This document shows positions 25,393-32,108 of a stretch of 64,000 nt of DNA, piece after piece. Position numbers and translations under genes: made by a program. The stretch is from an uncultured Prevotella sp. GTDB taxonomy: Bacteria; Bacteroidota; Bacteroidia; Bacteroidales; Bacteroidaceae. How positions within the stretch are numbered: the first letter of the stretch is position 1; the number at the start of each line of letters is the position of its first letter. The stretch is from assembly GCA_946405145.1 (NCBI GenBank), contig CAMJGE010000002.1:159077-223076 (forward strand), read 5' to 3'. A model generated the notes under the pieces. That model saw nothing but the letters and a program-made list of their open reading frames with translations, ran no database searches and had not been told where the DNA came from.

Positions 25393-26610
25393 TTATATGA
25401 TTATTATTTCCTCTGAACTGTATTTATTCCCTTTTTCTTCCCATGAAAAGAATATCTTAAATTGATTAGGGTCGCCAATACAAGGATAAAGTGTCAAATT
25501 AACATAACGCCCCGGTTTTAAATATTCTATGGGAAAATGCTCTATTCCACTAATAAGCATACTTTCACACTTCTCATCAAGTTTTAGTTCCAGATTTCTC
25601 GCATCAGCCTTACCACGATTGGTAACGGAAACAACATAAGGATTCTTACTTATTAATTCAGCCGAGATATTTGCTTTAGCTCCAGTAATAACCTTTGCTT
25701 CCAATTCTGGTAATATCTTATCAAATTGAATTGCAGTCGTCTTATCAATAAACTCGTTTCTTCTCATTTCCCATCTAGTAAGATTGAACTTATCTTTATT
25801 GATAGAATAAGTATCCAATAGATAGTCTTTAAAAGAATTGAGTTTTGACACAACGGTATCCCTTGAATCATTGACCTTAATAGACATATATCTACCATCA
25901 ATAACTCCATTCAACATACTATATTTACAATCTGGAGTCAAGAAAGAGATAAAATTCGATCCTAAGACCCAAGCTGCTCCCATTTCATTTAAACAGATAG
26001 AACTTTTATAGTAGCGTGGAGAATGAACAACAATAAAAATAATATTATACTCATCAAATTGTCTCTTTAGTTCAGCAAGAATCTCCTTTCCAGGTTTTAT
26101 ATCATACCCCCCAATTGAACTACAAAACATATTTGAGCTGTCAATACCAATGATAAATTCAATAAGTTCGACCAATTCTTCCACAAAAGGTTTGTCCTCA
26201 GTTTTGTGGCTAATAAAGATTTTCGTTGGTTTTGAACATTCTGTAGTTTCTTTATGATGATTCAGCCCTAATTGAAAAGACTCACAAATTGCTTCTAAAA
26301 TAGAGAGCCCATTATTAACCTCCTCACGAAACTCTCTCTGATAATTAAAACCAGTATTCTTTTCTGTTATAGTTGATTTGAAATTGGCAACATAGCTTGA
26401 ATTATCACCAAAAATACTTGTTAACGCATCTATTGTTAAATACTGCCATGCATTAATAGTCTTACGATTGTTTTGTACATCTTCGTCAACATAGGCAATC
26501 ATATTGATTATGCTAGTAGGACGCTTTCTCATATTTGAGATCTTTTCCAAGACATCAAATCCTTTTTGTATCTGTCGTTCTATTAATTCTTCAGGTTTCA
26601 TAGTATACAT
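25393..26610 (-). CDS. TIR-domain protein, putative NADase effector
   Basis: About 405 residues. The helical N-terminal region (1-125) is not recognised. A TIR domain begins at KIFISHKTED (about 130) and runs through FIVVHSPRYYKSSICLNEMGAAW (about 191-214), where Glu209 in CLNE matches the catalytic glutamate of NAD-cleaving TIRs. A C-terminal beta-rich region (ISKNPYVVSVTNRGKADARNLEL...) resembles an Ig-like fold. Upstream of NACHT by 10 bp, it is predicted to be the toxic output of a TIR/NACHT pair. Starts at ATG 26610 or 26601 are both possible; a TTG further upstream overlaps the preceding gene. Confidence 0.85.
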   Translation of the reverse strand: MYTMKPEELIERQIQKGFDVLEKISNMRKRPTSIINMIAYVDEDVQNNRKTINAWQYLTIDALTSIFGDNSSYVANFKSTITEKNTGFNYQREFREEVNNGLSILEAICESFQLGLNHHKETTECSKPTKIFISHKTEDKPFVEELVELIEFIIGIDSSNMFCSSIGGYDIKPGKEILAELKRQFDEYNIIFIVVHSPRYYKSSICLNEMGAAWVLGSNFISFLTPDCKYSMLNGVIDGRYMSIKVNDSRDTVVSKLNSFKDYLLDTYSINKDKFNLTRWEMRRNEFIDKTTAIQFDKILPELEAKVITGAKANISAELISKNPYVVSVTNRGKADARNLELKLDEKCESMLISGIEHFPIEYLKPGRYVNLTLYPCIGDPNQFKIFFSWEEKGNKYSSEEIIII

Positions 26611-26623
26611 TCTTTTTGGAAAA

Positions 26624-27058
26624 CTATTTGTTAGTAACAAATGAATATATAAAATAGGCAATAACAACTATTTCCACTCCAAATCCAACGTAAAATCCAG
26701 TATTTGAGCAAATAGGATAAAACAAATACACCAAAGCAGGAATATAAAGAGGGGGGACTGATATAACCGCCCCAAACATTCCACTTATTTGAAGAGAATG
26801 CATGGCATCTTCTTCATTGTTATCTCTTTTAGTTTCACTATTAATTGCTAAGATAGTAAACAGTGTATTGCATACCCAAACAGGAAGAGTTATACCCATT
26901 GAGAGAAAAAGTAACTTTACTGACTCTACTGATATAAACAACTCTTCTCGAAAAAGGAATATAAGCAATATTCCTGGAATAATAGTGCCTATTGAAAACA
27001 ATAAAACAAAGCCCCATGTTATGGGAGGTATTTCTTTAAATTCAGCTATACTTGGCAT
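26624..27058 (-). CDS. Small four-helix membrane protein upstream of TIR
   Basis: A 144-residue protein with four hydrophobic segments (about 16-34, 44-70, 94-114, 121-140) separated by short charged loops, one being SETKRDNNEEDAMH. Not recognised. It is the first gene of the run membrane protein, TIR, NACHT, small basic protein, membrane protein, with a 13-bp gap to TIR, so co-transcription is likely. Possible roles are a membrane anchor or a second effector. ATG at 27058. Confidence 0.6.
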   Translation of the reverse strand: MPSIAEFKEIPPITWGFVLLFSIGTIIPGILLIFLFREELFISVESVKLLFLSMGITLPVWVCNTLFTILAINSETKRDNNEEDAMHSLQISGMFGAVISVPPLYIPALVYLFYPICSNTGFYVGFGVEIVVIAYFIYSFVTNK

Positions 27059-27138
27059 TACAAATAATGGAAATATAATAATTCCTTATTAAGGATTAAG
27101 GCAAAACAGAAATGGTTCATTGTATATCATTCATCTTG

Positions 27139-27159
27139 GTTAATCCGGGGCGGATTAAC
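27139..27159. repeat. Perfect 8-bp inverted repeat between the two defence operons
   Basis: GTTAATCC (27139-27146) and GGATTAAC (27152-27159) flank a 5-base GGGGC loop. It lies in the 165-bp gap upstream of the TIR operon and downstream of the DUF4435 gene. No T-run follows on either strand, so an operator or transcript-end structure fits as well as a terminator. Confidence 0.4.
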
Positions 27160-27223
27160 TGAAGAACATGGATGTATAGATGGAAATCTGATTCAAGATG
27201 TATGATGGCAGAAGGAATATGTA

Positions 27224-28097
27224 TTAAGCAGCCCAAACTAACGTATCATGAGCTTTAGCCCATAAATCTACTTGCTGATACAACACTGTTGTCTTAAATG
27301 TATCAAATCCACAAGAATACCTAAAAATTCGTTCTATTTCGTTATATCCAACTTTCGGACAACATCCCTTTAGTATTGTCAATCTGCATATCAATCCGTG
27401 AATCAAATCATGACCATTAGTTAATTGGCGCAAATCTACAGAGGGAAACTGACTTTTTATTCGCTCCACATCTTCTTCTGAAGGAAAAATAGTTAAACTA
27501 CAATTATTTCCATGAACTTTAATTGCGTCAAGGCAATCCTTTAAAACACAAGCATTATTTCCATCATAGATTTTTGACAAAGTCAAGCCTTTGAACCGAA
27601 TTCCATCCTTTCCTTTACTCAACACCTCAATCTCATTGAAAAGTTTAATATATGAATAGTTTTCAAGATGACGCATCACCTGTAAAAACAAATTCTTTTC
27701 TTTCAAGTCCTTCCATCGACACTCTGCACTCGCACGCCTCAGTTATAACCATTGTTTCCCAATCATGCGTATCGGTCATAAACAGGTTGTTCATGGCATA
27801 TGTCTTTCCTGTTATGTGATCGAAGTCTGCGTCTTTTATACCAATGACTTTATCTTTGAGTGCTGAATCAGCGTTTGATAACGAGAGGATATCTGGCATA
27901 TAATAACAACTATCCAATACATTAATCTCTATATTAGCATCATCTATGAAGAAACCATAGAATTTTTTATCGTCCGCCCCTTCCACAAGCATAATTCTTT
28001 TATTCTTGTTAGCTTCAGTAGACAACATCATTTTAATTTCCGTCACCTTTGATAAAGGCTTATTTTCTATACTTGTCGTTACTGTGTTCCTTGCCAT
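27224..28097 (-). pseudogene. AriB-like DUF4435 (TOPRIM-type) gene broken by a frameshift
   Basis: The first frame (28097 to 27663, 144 residues) has TOPRIM-like signatures: IMLVEGADDKKFY with Glu39 and GIKDADFDH with Asp89/Asp91, then TDTHDWETMVI. This is the layout of DUF4435 proteins such as PARIS AriB. It then reads into stop. The other frame, open from about 27750 to 27224, continues with LKEKNLFLQVMRHLENYSYIKLFNE and about 140 further residues, which reads as the missing C-terminal half. A single +1 (or -2) shift near 27,700-27,720 would restore a ~290-residue protein, the size expected for AriB. The ATG directly abuts the ATPase stop. Confidence 0.75.
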
Positions 28098-29399
28098 CTA
28101 CTTTTTCTGGATATAAAATAAATCGAAAACTTTCTCGTCTGCAGTATTACTCACAACAATAGGAGAATGTGTCGCAACTATGATTTGAAGGCTTTTACTT
28201 TTTGATATTGTCAGCATATCATTAACAAAATCGTTTTGCCATGCCACATGCAATGAGCTCTCTGGTTCATCAATAAGAAGAATGCTACCTTTAGGTGTCT
28301 CAAAAATCAAATCATATAAAAGCACCAACTGATTCTGTTCTCCAGTAGATAACTTATCAGCACTAAGTATATCACCATTCTCAGACACAATGCGAATTCC
28401 ATGCTGAGGGGATAAATTTATCGATTTATTTGCAAATTTTTTCTGTTGAACATTTTTATTAAATAGTCTGATTAGGGGAAGAAGATCTTTATAATAATTC
28501 AACTTCTCATCCATCAAGCTAATATAAACATCCAAAATCTTGTCTTTATCTTTTTGATAAACTGGTAATGTCTGTTTATTGGTAAGGCCGAAGGACGTCA
28601 GTTCATCCATCTTTGTCAATAAAGACTCTGCTTTCTCAACATACTCTTCTTCGCTTATTTCATGTCCTTTGCCTTCAAGCAGCATATCGATGAACTTTGA
28701 GTCTAAACGCTGGAAATTACTTTGAAATGCATTCAACTCTTTTTGAAGTCGTTCTTTTAAATCATAAACTATTTGCAAAACAGGTAAGTCAGATCGCATC
28801 CTTCCTGGACGGTTTCTCCTGCCAATAGAGTAAATACGATTTGCCGCAATAAAGTCTGTCTGAACTGTTGCTAATTGAAGAAGAAATTGTTCTTGCTTTT
28901 GAATTTGCGCAAGTTCAGTATTTAAAGACTCACCAAACTCACCATCAATAAAAAGATCAGAATCATATTCCATTACTTCCATAGGATAATGTCTGCTACC
29001 ATTCATCCTACGAATTACAGAACTCTGAACTGTCTGAATTAGATCAGGCGAATAATCAAAATTACATAGCAATATGTCTTTGTTATACCACTGAAGGGTT
29101 AGACCTCTTCGCTGATTCAAACGAGCATCTAATTCATTTTTTCCACTGGCTGTTTCATCTTTCTCACTTACAATCAATTTATTACCATCATTGAACCATA
29201 TTGTCAGCTCATGGAACTTCAAAGTATAAAGGTAAAAAAGTCTCTTAACATGAAGACTTCTAATAATTCGTAACAAAGTAGTTTTACCATACCCGTTAGG
29301 ACTAGTCAACACAGTAAAATCGCCACCCTGTCTGCTAAAATCAATATCATAATCATAGAGCCCGAAAAGTCCGGATACTTGCAATCGATTAATTTTCAT
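28098..29399 (-). CDS. AAA/ABC-type ATPase, AriA-like
   Basis: A 433-residue ABC/SMC-like ATPase. Walker A SPNGYGKT lies at 33-41 after KINRLQVSGLFGLYDYDIDF. The signature-like LSTGEQNQLVLLYDL, Walker B GSILLIDEPESSLH and the H-loop IVATHSPIV are in the last third, with a helical arm region between. This architecture with a downstream DUF4435 gene is that of PARIS (AriA sensor ATPase plus AriB nuclease). Unlike typical PARIS, an HNH gene lies directly upstream. The short gaps (8 bp and 0 bp) mark a three-gene operon. Confidence 0.84.
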   Translation of the reverse strand: MKINRLQVSGLFGLYDYDIDFSRQGGDFTVLTSPNGYGKTTLLRIIRSLHVKRLFYLYTLKFHELTIWFNDGNKLIVSEKDETASGKNELDARLNQRRGLTLQWYNKDILLCNFDYSPDLIQTVQSSVIRRMNGSRHYPMEVMEYDSDLFIDGEFGESLNTELAQIQKQEQFLLQLATVQTDFIAANRIYSIGRRNRPGRMRSDLPVLQIVYDLKERLQKELNAFQSNFQRLDSKFIDMLLEGKGHEISEEEYVEKAESLLTKMDELTSFGLTNKQTLPVYQKDKDKILDVYISLMDEKLNYYKDLLPLIRLFNKNVQQKKFANKSINLSPQHGIRIVSENGDILSADKLSTGEQNQLVLLYDLIFETPKGSILLIDEPESSLHVAWQNDFVNDMLTISKSKSLQIIVATHSPIVVSNTADEKVFDLFYIQKK

Positions 29400-29407
29400 A
29401 GCGCCTG

Positions 29408-29767
29408 CTATTTAATATCATATAGTTTCGCTAGTATCTCTTGACGCTCAGCATTCACTGTAAACTGACCTTCTAATCTAACATTCTTGTTCCCGTCAGA
29501 CTGAATTACAGCTTTGTAACTAGGATAATCTGCACCCTTAGAGAGGTTATTCTCCCAATGCATAGCACGAAGATTCTCTGGATTATCGTCACCACCAAGA
29601 GACTGAGGGTACACATGATCAACCTCCCACCCATAAGATGTTTGAAGCCCGTAGTGATTACGAATAATCCACGCCCCGCAAGCATCCTTGCGAAATTGAG
29701 CGGGATCAAAGTTATCCACTTTGGTAGCTTTATCCCAAACCATATTTACAGTACTCTCTTCAATCAT
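29408..29767 (-). CDS. HNH endonuclease-like protein
   Basis: A 119-residue protein with a compact HNH fold: GWEVDHVYPQSLGGDDNPENLRAMHWENNLSKG. Asp50-His51, Asn65, His70 and Asn73/74 give the metal- and DNA-binding residues. The N-terminal VWDKATKV...FRKDACGAWIIRNHYG matches the lead-in often seen in stand-alone HNH proteins. As the first gene of the HNH-ATPase-DUF4435 operon it may be a second nuclease effector. AAA+HNH pairs are known from Septu, so the operon combines parts of two systems. ATG at 29767. Confidence 0.82.
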   Translation of the reverse strand: MIEESTVNMVWDKATKVDNFDPAQFRKDACGAWIIRNHYGLQTSYGWEVDHVYPQSLGGDDNPENLRAMHWENNLSKGADYPSYKAVIQSDGNKNVRLEGQFTVNAERQEILAKLYDIK

Positions 29768-29882
29768 GATTAATTTTTATTATACTCTTAAAATAGAGAA
29801 ATGTTTATTAAAAGAAACGATTATATAATTATAATAATGTTTTAGCTATCATAAAGGCTCTGCCTCGGATAAACTCCGTCTT

Positions 29883-30950
29883 TTATACAGAAGACTCCTT
29901 ATGGGGCTGTGCCCATGTGCCCGGAACGTTATTTATCTCCTGAGAAGTGGATTGACCACTCTCAGATGTTTTCCCTTTGAATAGTGAAAGAGTAATGTTG
30001 TCTGCTTCACAGCGTTCTATGGCCAACTGTAATAGGCCTTGTTCGCTTAAATTTTCCTCCAATATCTTCCTGAGCAAAGCAAAGTTCTCAAACTTGCTTG
30101 TATTAATTGCTTTTAGGAATCCTTTAAGTACATATACCTTATCAAATTTTGAATCAGCATCAGTGAGAGCTTTGCAGAGGCCCTCGGTTGCTCTTACTAT
30201 ATCACTATCAAAAGCATTATCAAAAACATTTTTAAAATTATCCACAAAGGTTTGTCTAATATCATCATCCTTAACTGACTGATAAAAGAAGTGCTGGAAG
30301 AATTGAAGCATGAAAGAATGATTTGTATCAGACTTAATTCTGAATACCCCATTTTCAAGGTCAATCTTATCTTCTACTACAGGTATTTCTGGCACTTTTA
30401 GGAAAGCTTGTTTCAGCAATAGGAAATTCTCAGGTTCTACCTCCCTAGCTAAAAGTATTGGCCCAAGATTATCAATATCAAGAGGTTCCTTAGCAATACG
30501 TTGGAATAGAGTCTTAGTTTCCTCCTTACGAAGATCATTATATAGACCTGTTATGTCACCATGAATCTTTTTATCAAGATCTTCAGTTGCCTTTGCAATT
30601 ATATCTACCTTTTCTTTTTTATCATCAACAATGGCAGCTAAATCTTCAACAGCTTTCTTTTTTGTGTCAATGGTTTCTGCCATTTTCTCAATCTGGCGTT
30701 TTCTTTTCTCTATAAGAACTCCTAGCCATATGGCTGCGATTGTTACAATTACACCTACCAAAGCAAGCAAATTATTAGTTGCAGACAGCTGATTGCTAAC
30801 ACCATCATTTGCTGTCTCTATCACATTGGACAAGAAATCAGTCTTACCCTGCAAGGCATCAAGCTTTGCTTGCAAAGAGTCTACCTTACTTTGAAGGCTG
30901 TCTGTATGTAATTCGAGGGCTTTCGCCCATAGAGAATCAGCGTGAGTCAT
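29883..30950 (-). CDS. Single-pass membrane protein with coiled coils, unknown function
   Basis: A 355-residue protein. Heptads repeat in the first 40 residues (DSLQSKVDSLQAKLDALQGK). One membrane helix follows around 59-81 (NNLLALVGVIVTIAAIWLGVLIEKRKR). A long charged coiled coil (about 85-140, including two KK-V-DLA/I units) leads to a helical cytoplasmic domain of about 200 residues. Not recognised. The design, a membrane anchor with a coiled-coil stalk and a soluble domain, fits a sensor or structural role. It is 115 bp upstream of the HNH operon on the same strand. ATG at 30950; a TTG at 30962 is less likely. Confidence 0.65.
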   Translation of the reverse strand: MTHADSLWAKALELHTDSLQSKVDSLQAKLDALQGKTDFLSNVIETANDGVSNQLSATNNLLALVGVIVTIAAIWLGVLIEKRKRQIEKMAETIDTKKKAVEDLAAIVDDKKEKVDIIAKATEDLDKKIHGDITGLYNDLRKEETKTLFQRIAKEPLDIDNLGPILLAREVEPENFLLLKQAFLKVPEIPVVEDKIDLENGVFRIKSDTNHSFMLQFFQHFFYQSVKDDDIRQTFVDNFKNVFDNAFDSDIVRATEGLCKALTDADSKFDKVYVLKGFLKAINTSKFENFALLRKILEENLSEQGLLQLAIERCEADNITLSLFKGKTSESGQSTSQEINNVPGTWAQPHKESSV

Positions 30951-30997
30951 AAAACAATCCAATCTCTTTTAGGAAAGTTATTGATCCCTATTTATGG

Positions 30998-31032
30998 CAA
31001 TCTGCATGTGCCTGTAAGGCTCTTGCAGATTG
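30998..31032. repeat. Stem-loop with 9-bp perfect arms
   Basis: CAATCTGCA (30998-31006) pairs with TGCAGATTG (31024-31032); a GCC/GGC pair lies inside the 17-base loop. It is in the otherwise gene-poor interval 30951-31298. No T-run on either side; function unknown. Confidence 0.4.
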
Positions 31033-31079
31033 GGGGTTGTGGGTGGGGATTAAATAATGTCCTAACCTATTTATATTTA

Positions 31080-31265
31080 TTACCAGCCGAAGAGATCGGA
31101 ATGGGTTCCTGTCTGGAGGAACAGGAGGGTCAGCTCATTGTCATTCTGTTCCCAAGTCATCAGCCAATTGGGCTCAATGTGGCATTCCCATTGTCCCTTG
31201 TGATCACCCTTCAACTGGTGAGGTTTATAACCCCATCTCTTTGTAGCCAGTCGTCTTGGTAACGT
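31080..31265 (-). pseudogene. 3' remnant of a YafQ/RelE-type toxin gene
   Basis: The minus-strand frame ending at TAA 31080-31082 encodes KPHQLKGDHKGQWECHIEPN, WLMTWEQNDNELTLLFL and QTGTHSDLFGW. This is the conserved C-terminal half of YafQ-type mRNA interferases, including the catalytic-region His and the terminal HSDLF. Upstream the frame is closed by a TAG at 31266-31268 and no ATG or antitoxin gene is present, so only about 61 residues of a ~90-residue toxin survive. It lies between the accessory block and the capsule export genes and probably is debris of an older island. Confidence 0.8.
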
Positions 31266-31298
31266 CTAATACTATTGTTGCCATAACGTGGGCTTATA

Positions 31299-32102
31299 TT
31301 ATTTTGAGAGGGCGATGATGAAGGTGGCGACGGACATGAGGGCGCTCGCCAGGCTGATCCAGATAGAGGTGTTGGCAGAGATGAAGGCGTTACGCGCCTC
31401 AATCTTACGGGGCTCTACATAGACCACATCGTTCTGCTGCAGATAATAATAAGGTGAGTTGATGATATTGGCATCGTTGATGTCCAACCTATGGAACTCC
31501 TTCTGTCCATCACTGCCCTCACGGATCAGGAAAATACGATCACGATAGGCAAAGGTGGTGAGGTCGCCTGCCTGGGCGATTGCCTCAAGGATGCTTACTT
31601 TCTCATTACGTGTGGTATAGAGGCCGGGGGTCTTGACACCGCCAAGTACCGCATACTTATAATTCATCATGGCTACATGAACCACCACATTCTCACTCTC
31701 TGCCAGATAGGGCTGGATCTTACTCTTGATGAACTGCTCTGCCTCCGTCTTACTCATACCGCCCAGATGGAGTGTGCCCAAAACGGGGTATTCGATATTA
31801 CCATCGTTATCTACCAGATAGTCGTAGATGGTGCCCTGACCATTGGTATTGGTTGTGGATGTTGAGGTGCCCGTGAGTTTCATCAGATTGAAGGGTGCCG
31901 CTGCCTCAGGCGTCATGGTAAACACCTGGATCTGCAGAATATCCTTGGGCATGATCTTGGCATCATAGAGGGTCTTGGAGAGGGCGGTATTGATCTCGTC
32001 TTTGTTTTCAAAGTAGGTTACTTTCTTCGTTGACATGCAACTTGTGAGCAAAGACAGCATCACGCATAAAGACAAAGTAACATAAGAACTGTTATTTTTC
32101 AT
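31299..32102 (-). CDS. Wza-type polysaccharide export outer-membrane lipoprotein
   Basis: A 267-residue protein with a lipoprotein signal (LLTSC, Cys at about 22). A Poly_export region (YDAKIMPKDILQIQVFTMTPEAAAPFN, then GNIEYPVLGTLHLGGMSKTEAEQFIKSKI) and an SLBB-like domain (AVLGGVKTPGLYTTRNEKVSILEAIAQAGDLTTFAYRDRIFLIRE) follow. A C-terminal helix (ISLASALMSVATFIIAL) could cross the outer membrane as in Wza. It forms the export channel for the capsule or exopolysaccharide. Six base pairs follow the wzc stop; both share the promoter at 34,455-34,485. Confidence 0.9.
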   Translation of the reverse strand: MKNNSSYVTLSLCVMLSLLTSCMSTKKVTYFENKDEINTALSKTLYDAKIMPKDILQIQVFTMTPEAAAPFNLMKLTGTSTSTTNTNGQGTIYDYLVDNDGNIEYPVLGTLHLGGMSKTEAEQFIKSKIQPYLAESENVVVHVAMMNYKYAVLGGVKTPGLYTTRNEKVSILEAIAQAGDLTTFAYRDRIFLIREGSDGQKEFHRLDINDANIINSPYYYLQQNDVVYVEPRKIEARNAFISANTSIWISLASALMSVATFIIALSK

Positions 32103-32108
32103 AATTCC

